Shown piece after piece: positions 1 to 6,289 of a DNA stretch of 6,289 bases. Positions within the stretch are counted from its first letter, which is position 1. Each line of letters opens with the position of its first letter. A program made the position numbers and the translations under genes. The notes below the pieces were generated by a model, which did not search any database, had not been told where the DNA came from, and saw nothing but the letters and a program-made list of their open reading frames with translations. Source of the stretch: Bdellovibrionales bacterium (GTDB taxonomy: Bacteria; Bdellovibrionota; Bdellovibrionia; Bdellovibrionales; UBA1609); contig JAPKGD010000117.1 in assembly GCA_026648125.1 (NCBI GenBank), positions 1 to 6,289 of the forward strand, in the 5' to 3' direction.

Positions 1-2
1 AT

Positions 3-1562
3 CGTGGTACCTTTCGGGTAAGGGGGGATACGGTTGAGATTTTTCCTCCCTACGAGGAGGACCGGGCCATCCGAGTGGAATTTTTTGGTGATTTTGTGGA
101 CCGTCTCAGTTGGGTTGATCCTCTGAGGGGAAAGGTTCTTGAGGATCTTGATCAAGTGGCCATTTATCCCGGCAGCCATTATGTGAATACAGAAGATAAG
201 AATAAGCGGGCAATTGAAACTATCCGCGAAGAGCTCAGAGAGCGACTGAATTATTACCAGAAGGAGATCAAGCCACTGGAAAAGGAGCGGATCGAGCAGC
301 GCACCAGTTATGATCTTGAGATGATTTCAGAGATGGGGACTTGTCCTGGAATTGAAAACTACTCACGGCATTTTACCGGACGTGCTCCTGGAGACCCACC
401 GCCAACGTTATTGGAGTATTTTCCGGATGAGTTTTTAGTCTTTATTGATGAGAGTCATGTGACCGTACCCCAGATTGGTGGGATGTACCGTGGCGACCGA
501 GCCAGAAAAATGACTTTGGTTGAGCATGGCTTTCGACTGCCATCTGCATTGGACAATCGCCCACTTAATTTTGAAGAGTTTGAAAAGTTGATGGATAAGG
601 TTGTCTATGTATCGGCGACCCCAGGGCTTTATGAAATCAAGAAGAGTGAAGGCTTGATTGTTGAACAGATTATTCGACCCACGGGACTTCTTGATCCCGA
701 GGTTGAGGTGCGCCCAGCTAAACATCAAGTGGATGAGCTATTGGGTGAAATTCGGGCAAGAACCTCGAAAAAAGAGCGGGTTTTGGTTACCACTTTGACC
801 AAGCGGACCGCGGAAGATTTGACCGAATATTATGAGAATTTAGGGATCAAAGTAAAATACCTGCACAGCGACATCAACACCGTGGAACGCACAGAAATTA
901 TTCGTGACCTTCGGCTGGGAATTTTTGACGTTTTGATTGGTATTAATCTTTTGCGAGAAGGTTTGGATATTCCAGAGGTGTCTTTAGTTGCCATAACGGA
1001 TGCGGACAAGGAAGGCTTCTTGCGTTCAGAGCGTTCATTGATCCAAACGATTGGACGGGCGGCGAGAAACCTACATGGAAAAGTTATTCTCTTTGCGGAT
1101 AACATGACTGAGTCGATGAAAAAGGCCATCGCTGAGACCAATCGACGAAGAGAGATCCAAGCAGAACATAACCGAGTACATAATATCACTCCCAAGAGTG
1201 TGGAAAAAAAGATCTCCGATTCTTTGAGTGCAATTTATGGATTTGATTTCTCTGCCAATGAGGGAGCCAGCGAAGAGGGACGAGGGCGGAGCCGCTCGGG
1301 GCGTACAGCACTCCCCAAGGCGACCGCAGTGGCTGCGGCGGCAAAAGAGAAATTTGAAAAGTACCAGGCCAACCCAAAGGCCCTTAAGAAGGATATTGAG
1401 TCCCTCCGAAAAAAGATGAAGAAAGCCTCGCAGAACCTCGAGTTTGAGGATGCGGCCAAGCTTCGTGATGAAATTAAACGACTCGAGGTTTTGGAGCTGG
1501 GGCTTTCGCGCGTAGATGCAGTGACAGAGGCCCTTGATGCGGCCCTCCAAAAGCTTGATTAG
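3..1562 (+). CDS. uvrB: UvrB, excinuclease ABC subunit B (5' end missing)
   Basis: UvrB is the damage-verifying helicase-like subunit of cytoplasmic nucleotide excision repair; UvrA loads it on DNA and it then recruits UvrC. The frame is open from base 3 and encodes the last 519 residues. It begins in RGTFRVRGD, typical of the UvrA-binding domain 2. From comparison with E. coli UvrB (673 aa), about 160-180 N-terminal residues are missing, including Walker A and the beta-hairpin. Visible helicase motifs are DESH (Walker B, 447-458), SATP (612-623), GINLLREGLDIPE (from 939) and QTIGRAARN (1044-1070). A Gly/Arg-rich linker (about 1270-1310) resembles the GRGKSR linker of E. coli. A UVR motif, the UvrC-binding helical hairpin containing NLEFEDAAKLRDE, lies at about 1392-1497. 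The GTG at 75 is an internal valine, not a start. No frameshift is seen, so the gene looks intact apart from the window edge. Confidence 0.98.
   Translation, partial: RGTFRVRGDTVEIFPPYEEDRAIRVEFFGDFVDRLSWVDPLRGKVLEDLDQVAIYPGSHYVNTEDKNKRAIETIREELRERLNYYQKEIKPLEKERIEQRTSYDLEMISEMGTCPGIENYSRHFTGRAPGDPPPTLLEYFPDEFLVFIDESHVTVPQIGGMYRGDRARKMTLVEHGFRLPSALDNRPLNFEEFEKLMDKVVYVSATPGLYEIKKSEGLIVEQIIRPTGLLDPEVEVRPAKHQVDELLGEIRARTSKKERVLVTTLTKRTAEDLTEYYENLGIKVKYLHSDINTVERTEIIRDLRLGIFDVLIGINLLREGLDIPEVSLVAITDADKEGFLRSERSLIQTIGRAARNLHGKVILFADNMTESMKKAIAETNRRREIQAEHNRVHNITPKSVEKKISDSLSAIYGFDFSANEGASEEGRGRSRSGRTALPKATAVAAAAKEKFEKYQANPKALKKDIESLRKKMKKASQNLEFEDAAKLRDEIKRLEVLELGLSRVDAVTEALDAALQKLD
1392..1497 (+). 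other. UVR motif of UvrB
   Basis: This C-terminal helix-turn-helix hairpin includes SLRKKMKKASQNLEFEDAAK followed by LRDEIKRLE. In the UvrB family it binds the matching motif in UvrC. The full core NLEFEDAAKLRDEI is conserved, so interaction with UvrC should be retained. Confidence 0.93.
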
Positions 1563-1565
1563 GAC

Positions 1566-4500
1566 TTAATCTTCGAGTGTGATCCCGTCATCTGGAACTT
1601 CTTCAAGAATGTCGTCGGAGAAATCCCCTTCCGTCTTGCCGGGCTTTTTTACTTTTGCCTTAGGTGGAGTCTTTTTCGTGGGTTCTTTGGCTTTTACAGG
1701 CGCCTCGCCCTGGCTTTGCGGCACTCGAGAGGGCTCGGAGGAAGTAGAATCCTCCGGCGTTCCCTTAGTATCAGGAGTGGTTAGGTTTTCAGGCGGCTTA
1801 GCCACGGCAGGTTGTCGCTCAGAAAAATAAGTTGTGTAAGTTCGCTTTTCCAGTCGGCGAAAGGCCTCTAAGCGAACCTCTGAGCCGAGGAGCTCTTTGA
1901 CTCTCGAAAGCGTTTCATTCTCCAGCTCATCCATTTTTCTCAATCCGTCGTTAACATAGTCAGGGTGGATCGTTTCTTTCTTCTCAAGCAACGTCGAGAC
2001 AAGAGTATTGACCATAGAGAGGGCCTGTATAGTGGTCTCCTCATTTACACGCCATTGCTTAAGGAAGTATGTGGAGGCGGTCTTTAACCATTCCTTTTGA
2101 AATTCTGGATCGAGGTAGTTAGTTACGAAATTTTCCGTATAGATGACAGAGTTAGCGTAAGTATCTCGGAGTTCTGGATCTTGCGGAGGATTAAATTTTC
2201 TACGTTCCAGATCCTCTTGGCGCAACCGTGCTTCTTCTTCGGCTGCGGTCTTCATAGGATTGGCATCCTCACTAATTCTTTGATAGGCCCATTGGCTGCC
2301 AAAAAGCAATAGGGCTCCGGCCATGAGGCCTTGAGTTAACCAAGCCACGCGTTCTGTGCGGCGGCGGGCTTTGGCTCTGGCCGCAGCGGAGAGATCTTCT
2401 TGGGAGTGATGAGTCATGGCCATCGTCATGGAGCGCTCTTCGAGGGCACCGAGGATTTTGGGCTCTACCGTTTCCGCCACCTTTCGCCAATCGCTAGCCC
2501 CAGCCACTCGCACGATGTCTTGTTCAATCGCTTTTAATATGGAGCGTCCGATTCGTTCACGATCCTGAATGATCTCCTCAAAGGCGGCCTGTCTCTCCTT
2601 TTTAATCCGATCCATCTCTTCGAGTCGAATTTGGTTGAGCTCGTCCTCTTGCGTCTTTCGACGTCGGGCGATTTCTGTATCGAGAAGACCTTTTTGCTCG
2701 GCCAACTGGGATTCCACGTTCTGACGCAATTCAAGCATTCGATTTTCTTCATTCTGCTTTTCAAGCGCAATTCTTCCTCGAAGGGCTTCTAGCTCCTTGA
2801 TGTTTGCACTCAGCTCGGCCTTGGTTGAAGTCAGAGTTGAGATTTCTTCGCGAGCTTCAGTTAGAACGGGGTGGATGTGCTCATAATCCCGCCTCGCTGT
2901 TTGGGCTTGTTCTTCTAGGTCTCTTAATTGGTCTTGGTTGTCTCGAACCAGAGACTTCAGGCGATCGAGTTCGCTGGTCACGGCACTCAAATCGCCCTCA
3001 GCCTCTTCTTTTTTGCTTTCAAATTCATCGATTTGCTTTTGGATTTCTGCGTCGGCTTTCTCTAACTTTTCTTGATATCGTTTGAGAGTCGCATTGAATT
3101 CTTCTTCGGCCTCCTTTTGGCGGAGGACTTGGCTTTTTTCAAAGCGCTCACGCTTTTCTGATAATTCAGCCTCGACGCGTGCCTTTTCGGCGGAGATCGC
3201 GCTTTGCTTTTCAGCGATCTCAGAATCTAGAGCTGCAAGCTTCTCTTTTGTTTCCTTATCGAGTCGGGACCTTTCCTCTTCAAGATGAGCGAGCTTTTCT
3301 TTGATTTCAGATTCGATTCGAGATTTTTCGCGATCAAGCTCAAAAAGGCTTTCACGAACCTTAGTTTCAGTTTCGTCAACTTTCAATTTTTGAAGCCGTT
3401 CAAATTCTGAATGCTTTTGCTGGGCCAGGAGCGTGAGCTCCTTTTGCTTGGTTTCAAAGTAGGCGGCCGCTTCCTTTTCGCTGAGTGCCTTTTCGTGGGC
3501 GAGTTCCTGCTCAAATATGGCCCTCTTCTTTTCAAGAATGCGCTTTTGCTCGTTTACCTCTTCTTTGATTCGATCCACTTCAGATTGAAGGTGTCCAATC
3601 TGGATATTCAATTCTGTTTCTTGACGTTTTTTTTCTAGTCGAAGTTCATTAATCTCTTGTTCCGCATCAGCTAGGATCTTATCTCGTTCTCGCTCAGCAT
3701 TGCCTTGCGCCTCTTTAAGAAGGCTCTCCATCGATTTTAGAGTTTCACTCTTTGTGAGCTCCAAAAATTCTTTAGCATGTCGCTCGCCTTCGAGCTTTGC
3801 TTCTTCAATAAGGTGACTGGCCTCGCGTTCGGCGCGAGCACGAATCTCTTTGGCTTTTTGTTGAGCTTGAATTTCAAGATGAGAAATCTTTTCTTTGGCT
3901 TCATTGAGTAGGAGCTCTCGATCGGCCTCGTCCCGCTGGCGAAGGAGGTCGATTTGCTCCTCGGCTTCTGAGATCATTCGGACTCGATATTCGTCGGCTT
4001 GCTTACGTACTTCAGCGGCTCGATCGTGTACGGCTTGAACGGCAACTTTTGCCTCTTCTTCTGCGGCGCTAACGAGCTTGCTTGCGGCCGCTCGCGTCTC
4101 GTCGAGCATCCTTTGGCCTTTTTCCTTAGCCTTAGTCAGCACCGCCTCACGGTTTGCGACCATGTTGGCTTCCATAGCCTTTGAACGGTCCTCGGCCATT
4201 TTGACGATATTGTCGTGCACTTCTTTGCCGAGTTTTACCAACCGTTGGGCTTCTGCGTGCGCACCATGAATGAGGTTGAGAAGAGCATCTCTTTCGTTGG
4301 CGGGGAGTGAAGACTCATTGACGATTTTTTCACCGAATGCTCGTTCAACGGCCTGAAACGTCATCTCGATGGTGGTGTTACCGAGGCGGACTCGGTCGGT
4401 AGGATCAATAGGAGTTAGGCGTTTGGCCTCGAGGCGGGTCCCGTTGACATAGGTTCCATTGGCGGAACCCTGATCTTCAATCCAGACCTTGCCAGTTTTG

Positions 4501-4661
4501 TTCTTTACAAGAATATGTGCACGGCTGACGTTGCTATCGCTAAAACCGATTGCAGACTCCAAAGAACGGCCCACCGTGAATGGGTTTTCATCCACGACTC
4601 TTTGAATGATGCCATCATCCGTCTGAATTGTGACCAGCAAACAACTCAGAGGTTTGGCCAT
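1566..4661 (-). CDS. FHA-domain long coiled-coil membrane protein, function unknown
   Basis: This 1031-residue protein has four visible parts. Residues about 20-100 form an FHA domain with GR (31-32), SRAH (46-49) and NGTYVNG (68-74), the residues that bind phosphothreonine in this family. Residues about 125-700 are a charged Glu/Lys/Arg/Gln/Ala-rich coiled coil with no proline from 121 to 597 and a single one at 598. After a short segment (about 700-757) and a basic cluster (758-773) comes one membrane helix at 774-794. The basic side suggests the N-terminus is cytoplasmic. The C-terminal part (795-956) looks helical, and 957-1031 is a Pro/Lys/Glu-rich disordered tail ending in an acidic stretch. 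There is no N-terminal signal peptide. The ATG at 4661 is preceded by GGAGG at 7 bases. It is the last gene of the operon, 18 bases after the TolQ/MotA-like gene, and it converges on uvrB. A scaffold or tether for the neighbouring envelope motor is inference. I do not recognise a named family beyond the FHA domain. Confidence 0.93.
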   Translation of the reverse strand: MAKPLSCLLVTIQTDDGIIQRVVDENPFTVGRSLESAIGFSDSNVSRAHILVKNKTGKVWIEDQGSANGTYVNGTRLEAKRLTPIDPTDRVRLGNTTIEMTFQAVERAFGEKIVNESSLPANERDALLNLIHGAHAEAQRLVKLGKEVHDNIVKMAEDRSKAMEANMVANREAVLTKAKEKGQRMLDETRAAASKLVSAAEEEAKVAVQAVHDRAAEVRKQADEYRVRMISEAEEQIDLLRQRDEADRELLLNEAKEKISHLEIQAQQKAKEIRARAEREASHLIEEAKLEGERHAKEFLELTKSETLKSMESLLKEAQGNAERERDKILADAEQEINELRLEKKRQETELNIQIGHLQSEVDRIKEEVNEQKRILEKKRAIFEQELAHEKALSEKEAAAYFETKQKELTLLAQQKHSEFERLQKLKVDETETKVRESLFELDREKSRIESEIKEKLAHLEEERSRLDKETKEKLAALDSEIAEKQSAISAEKARVEAELSEKRERFEKSQVLRQKEAEEEFNATLKRYQEKLEKADAEIQKQIDEFESKKEEAEGDLSAVTSELDRLKSLVRDNQDQLRDLEEQAQTARRDYEHIHPVLTEAREEISTLTSTKAELSANIKELEALRGRIALEKQNEENRMLELRQNVESQLAEQKGLLDTEIARRRKTQEDELNQIRLEEMDRIKKERQAAFEEIIQDRERIGRSILKAIEQDIVRVAGASDWRKVAETVEPKILGALEERSMTMAMTHHSQEDLSAAARAKARRRTERVAWLTQGLMAGALLLFGSQWAYQRISEDANPMKTAAEEEARLRQEDLERRKFNPPQDPELRDTYANSVIYTENFVTNYLDPEFQKEWLKTASTYFLKQWRVNEETTIQALSMVNTLVSTLLEKKETIHPDYVNDGLRKMDELENETLSRVKELLGSEVRLEAFRRLEKRTYTTYFSERQPAVAKPPENLTTPDTKGTPEDSTSSEPSRVPQSQGEAPVKAKEPTKKTPPKAKVKKPGKTEGDFSDDILEEVPDDGITLED
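2280..2342 (-). other. Single transmembrane helix of the FHA protein
   Basis: Encodes residues 774-794, a 21-residue hydrophobic stretch containing LMAGALLLFGSQWAY with no charged residue. It is preceded by the basic run ARAKARRRTER and followed by acidic sequence, so the positive-inside rule puts the FHA domain and rod in the cytoplasm and the last 237 residues outside. Confidence 0.87.
2562..4242 (-). other. Long coiled coil, about 560 residues
   Basis: Encodes residues about 140-700. The composition is dominated by Glu, Lys, Arg, Gln and Ala with regularly spaced Leu/Ile/Val, and there is no proline from residue 121 to 597. Pro598, within YEHIHPVLTEAREE, is the only break before about 733 and may form a hinge. 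A continuous helix at 0.15 nm per residue would be about 70 nm before the hinge and about 15 nm after it. The heptad register has not been scored by a program. Confidence 0.9.
3234..3305 (-). repeat. Short internal repeat in the coiled coil (KEKLA twice)
   Basis: The motif (I/T)KEKLA followed by an acidic stretch occurs at residues 453-458 and 471-476, 18 residues apart. The spacing of 18 (7 + 11) fits mixed heptad and hendecad packing. It may be simple compositional recurrence and not a true duplication. Confidence 0.4.
4377..4604 (-). other. FHA domain
   Basis: Encodes residues about 20-95 of the coiled-coil protein. The FHA signature is complete: FTVGRS, then a spacing of about 14 residues to NVSRAHI, then WIEDQGSANGTYVNGTRL. 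The conserved Arg32, Ser46, His49 and Asn68 are all present, so phosphothreonine binding is likely retained. In the FHA family such domains recruit targets of Ser/Thr kinases; no kinase gene is in the window. Confidence 0.95.
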
Positions 4662-4668
4662 GCCGATA

Positions 4669-4673
4669 CCTCC
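4669..4673 (-). promoter_or_regulatory. Ribosome binding site of the FHA gene
   Basis: On the minus strand this reads GGAGG, a perfect Shine-Dalgarno core, 7 bases before the ATG at 4661. It lies inside the 18-base gap after the upstream stop codon and fixes the start of the FHA protein. Confidence 0.9.
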
Positions 4674-4679
4674 GTCAGT

Positions 4680-5621
4680 TTATGAGACCTTTGGCTTCTT
4701 TAGGTTATCCATGTCCCTCGAGCGTGAATTTTTAGCGATTTCTAAATTTAATGCTTCTTCTGCAAGAGCCGCGATTGGGTCACGATTCTCGTCGAAGGGC
4801 TTGTCATCTCGAGGGTACTCGTTGTTGTCTGCTCGGTACCACAGGAGATCGAGTGATGTTTCAAAGCGATCAACCATCGATGTGTAAACTCGCTCAGGGT
4901 TAAAGATCACGTTCCAGATATGAAGGGCGAGTGAGAAGCCAATTCCCACAATTGATGAAGCCATGGCGTACGCAATTTCATGAAGAAATGCGTCCATAAT
5001 GTTCTTTGTGGTTTCAAGATCAGCCACATTCATGCCAGCGAGGGATCCTAGTCCACCTTTAATACCCAAGAAGGTTCCCAAAATACCAGCAACAACAAAT
5101 AGCCCCGGGAGGATTCCCAAGAGGTCATTGAGGGCGGGAATTGGAATGATTCCAAAAACTCTATTGAAGCAGGGATTGTGGTGCAAAGTGGCTCGAGTAA
5201 TGTGGAAGAGTTTTGGGGTATCGTCCGTCCACTTAAGGAACTTCAGTTGCTTGAGGAGATCCTTAACCAACCATGCCGCCCCTGGCTTGATAAGAAATAT
5301 TCGATCGGATAAGGCCATCACACCATCTCGGCGTCGGCGGTTCATGCGATCTCGGACTTCAAATGATTCATAGAAAGTTCTCTCCAGCATATTCTTTGCC
5401 AGCTGGTAGAAGGAAGAGCGGGGAGCCTTTCCGGGGGTCTCCGATTCGACAAACCGGTTGACCCGAGTTTCAAACTCTCTGGCGAACCACTCATGCCGAC
5501 GGACGGTGAAATATATTAAAAAGCGAAAGAAGGCTGCGAAGAGAAAGACGCAAGCCATTCCGTAGGGCAGCAAAAATATGAACCAGTGAATGAGCTGGTT
5601 AATTGTATTTACGTCTTGCAT
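4680..5621 (-). CDS. MotA/TolQ/ExbB-family proton-channel-like membrane protein
   Basis: This 313-residue inner membrane protein has the three-helix plan of TolQ/ExbB. TM1 is at about 11-40, and a roughly 125-residue basic cytoplasmic loop (41-165) contains RRRR at 95-98. TM2 is at about 166-195 with the family-type motif GILGTFLGIKGGL, and TM3 is at about 213-240 with AMASSIVGIGFSLALHIW. Thr183 in TM2 and Ser222/Ser223 in TM3 sit where the family places polar channel-lining residues. In this family such subunits form a pentamer around a MotB/TolR/ExbD-type dimer and couple ion flow to movement. The charged C-terminus extends about 70 residues past TM3, so it lacks the long tail of ZorA. The ATG at 5621 follows AGGGGA with 5 bases between. 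The gene starts 11 bases after the OmpA-domain gene and stops 18 bases before the FHA gene, so co-transcription is very likely. The exact subfamily and the ion used are not known. Confidence 0.9.
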   Translation of the reverse strand: MQDVNTINQLIHWFIFLLPYGMACVFLFAAFFRFLIYFTVRRHEWFAREFETRVNRFVESETPGKAPRSSFYQLAKNMLERTFYESFEVRDRMNRRRRDGVMALSDRIFLIKPGAAWLVKDLLKQLKFLKWTDDTPKLFHITRATLHHNPCFNRVFGIIPIPALNDLLGILPGLFVVAGILGTFLGIKGGLGSLAGMNVADLETTKNIMDAFLHEIAYAMASSIVGIGFSLALHIWNVIFNPERVYTSMVDRFETSLDLLWYRADNNEYPRDDKPFDENRDPIAALAEEALNLEIAKNSRSRDMDNLKKPKVS

Positions 5622-5626
5622 AAAAA

Positions 5627-5632
5627 TCCCCT
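5627..5632 (-). promoter_or_regulatory. Ribosome binding site of the TolQ/MotA-like gene
   Basis: On the minus strand this reads AGGGGA, directly after the TAA stop of the OmpA-domain gene and followed by five T residues and the ATG at 5621. It is a fair, not perfect, Shine-Dalgarno match. Its position against the upstream stop suggests that ribosomes finishing the OmpA gene could restart here. Confidence 0.7.
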
Positions 5633-6289
5633 TTATTTCTTTCCATCCATACTAAAGCGAATGATTACTCGTTGCGCCTTTTTACAGTCGTTTACTTTAC
5701 AAAACTCTTGGGCCGATGCCGTATTACGGTTCGATTTGAAGACTTCTAGAAAACTTCGTCCAGAAACCTTCATCAAAGGTAAAAGGTCCTTTTGATGGTC
5801 AAAGGCCATTGTTTTCTCGTCTAATATATAGTTGAAGATCGACTTTGCTCTTCGATAGCTGAGGTCCATGTTGTATTTGAGAGCTTCCCGGTCGGAAGGC
5901 TTGGCTGAATTGGGATCGACAAATTTACCTCGATAAATGGGCGAGGCAAAACCAATCACTTCAACAGCTGAAATTTGTTTAGCGATCTTTTCATTGCCAA
6001 ATAGAGATTTGGAGTAGACGGGAATGGCCTTCTCGATAATGTCTTTCATCTCGGGCTTGAGATTGGCCGAGTCGAGTTCAAAATAATGGTCACCAAAGTC
6101 GATCAAGACGTCGCCGGTATTCATATCGATTTCGGCCTTAATCCCATTTGCCGCAAAACCCTTTTTGATTTCGCGGGCGATTTGCTTTCGCGCATCGATT
6201 TCTGATTTAGCTTTCGCGAGTTCGCCAGATAGGCCCGCCACCTTACCCTTAAGGGCTTCAGCTTCGCCTTGCTTTTTGGCCAGCAATCC
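5633..6289 (-). CDS. OmpA/MotB-like domain protein (5' end missing)
   Basis: The last 218 residues are visible. The frame is open to the window edge, and the TTG at 6286 is an internal leucine, not a start. Numbering from the edge, residues 1-45 are a charged helical or coiled-coil stretch (KKQGEAEALKGKVAGLSGEL). Residues about 55-215 form an OmpA C-terminal-like fold: LIDFGDHYFELDSANLKPEM, then VEVIGFAS, NMDLSYRRAKSIFNYI, and the final CKVNDCKKAQRVIIRF. OmpA domains bind peptidoglycan in the periplasm. The RRA arginine pair is kept, but the usual Asp of the G-x-T-D motif is Ser116, and about 16 extra residues sit before the RRA helix. Cys197 and Cys202 could form a disulfide. A MotB/ZorB-like N-terminal membrane helix would lie upstream and cannot be seen. 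It lies directly before the TolQ/MotA-like gene, so it is the likely stator partner, which is inference from context. It could instead be a plain OmpA lipoprotein or outer membrane protein. Confidence 0.88.
   Translation of the reverse strand, partial: GLLAKKQGEAEALKGKVAGLSGELAKAKSEIDARKQIAREIKKGFAANGIKAEIDMNTGDVLIDFGDHYFELDSANLKPEMKDIIEKAIPVYSKSLFGNEKIAKQISAVEVIGFASPIYRGKFVDPNSAKPSDREALKYNMDLSYRRAKSIFNYILDEKTMAFDHQKDLLPLMKVSGRSFLEVFKSNRNTASAQEFCKVNDCKKAQRVIIRFSMDGKK

Noticed and set aside
1071..1550. 159-codon open frame antisense to uvrB
   Set aside because: It lies fully within the conserved uvrB coding sequence, its translation is unlike any family I know, and uvrB explains the region.
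75..1562. GTG at 75 as the start of uvrB
   Set aside because: The same frame is open to base 3 and encodes conserved UvrB sequence (RGTFRVRGD, IRVEFFGD), so this GTG is an internal valine and the gene is cut by the window edge.
1555..1572. GATTA-GGACT-TAATC inverted repeat as a shared terminator
   Set aside because: The stem is only five AT-rich pairs and no T-run follows on either strand. It is too weak for an intrinsic terminator.
2562..4242. SMC or Rad50-like ATPase reading of the long coiled coil
   Set aside because: No Walker A, ABC signature or Walker B motif flanks the coil; the ends are an FHA domain and a membrane helix.
4999..5373. 124-codon open frame opposite the channel gene, and other plus-strand frames within 1579-5795
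   Set aside because: They are shadows of the three minus-strand genes, rich in Ser/Phe/Leu/Arg as expected for the reverse of coil and membrane coding sequence, with no convincing ribosome binding sites.
5633..6286. TTG at 6286 as the start of the OmpA-domain gene
   Set aside because: The frame stays open to 6289 with no ribosome binding site visible, and the sequence begins inside a coiled-coil stretch. It is an internal leucine codon.
1566..6289. Calling the operon a Zorya defence system
   Set aside because: The channel protein has no long tail, no helicase, nuclease or other Zorya effector gene is visible, and the flanking gene is housekeeping uvrB. Similarity is limited to the general MotA/OmpA pairing.
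1566..6289. Calling the pair flagellar MotA/MotB
   Set aside because: The channel protein has three helices in the TolQ/ExbB arrangement, not four as in MotA, and no flagellar genes are present.

Overview
The window carries four genes and almost no non-coding DNA. The left quarter, on the plus strand, is the 3' part of uvrB, a housekeeping nucleotide excision repair gene. The remaining three quarters are a tightly packed minus-strand operon, read right to left. Its genes are an OmpA-domain protein (5' end outside the window), a three-helix MotA/TolQ/ExbB-type membrane protein, and a 1031-residue protein with an FHA domain, a very long coiled coil, one membrane helix and an extracytoplasmic C-terminus. 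No RNA genes, mobile elements, CRISPR arrays or clear terminators are visible, and no non-coding gap exceeds 20 bases.

The organism looks like a Gram-negative bacterium of moderate GC content. The uvrB linker before the UVR motif resembles the proteobacterial type, and the OmpA and TolQ-like proteins imply a periplasm. The mix of FHA coiled-coil and ion-driven envelope proteins would fit Bdellovibrionota or a related (former delta-) proteobacterial group. That assignment is an impression from protein style, not a database match.

The two halves converge. The uvrB stop codon and the FHA gene stop codon are separated by only 3 bases, so transcription termination must take place inside the opposing gene or be inefficient.

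The operon reads as one membrane machine. A TolQ/MotA-type channel subunit normally pairs with a MotB/TolR-type partner, and the OmpA-domain protein would supply that partner's cell-wall-gripping end. The FHA protein would supply a long cytoplasmic rod (about 70 nm or more if fully helical), with a phosphothreonine-binding head at its far end and a foot that crosses the membrane. The parts resemble those of ZorA/ZorB from Zorya, but here the long tail is on a separate protein and no zorC, zorD or zorE effector is seen. Its function cannot be assigned from sequence alone. It is the most interesting item in the window.
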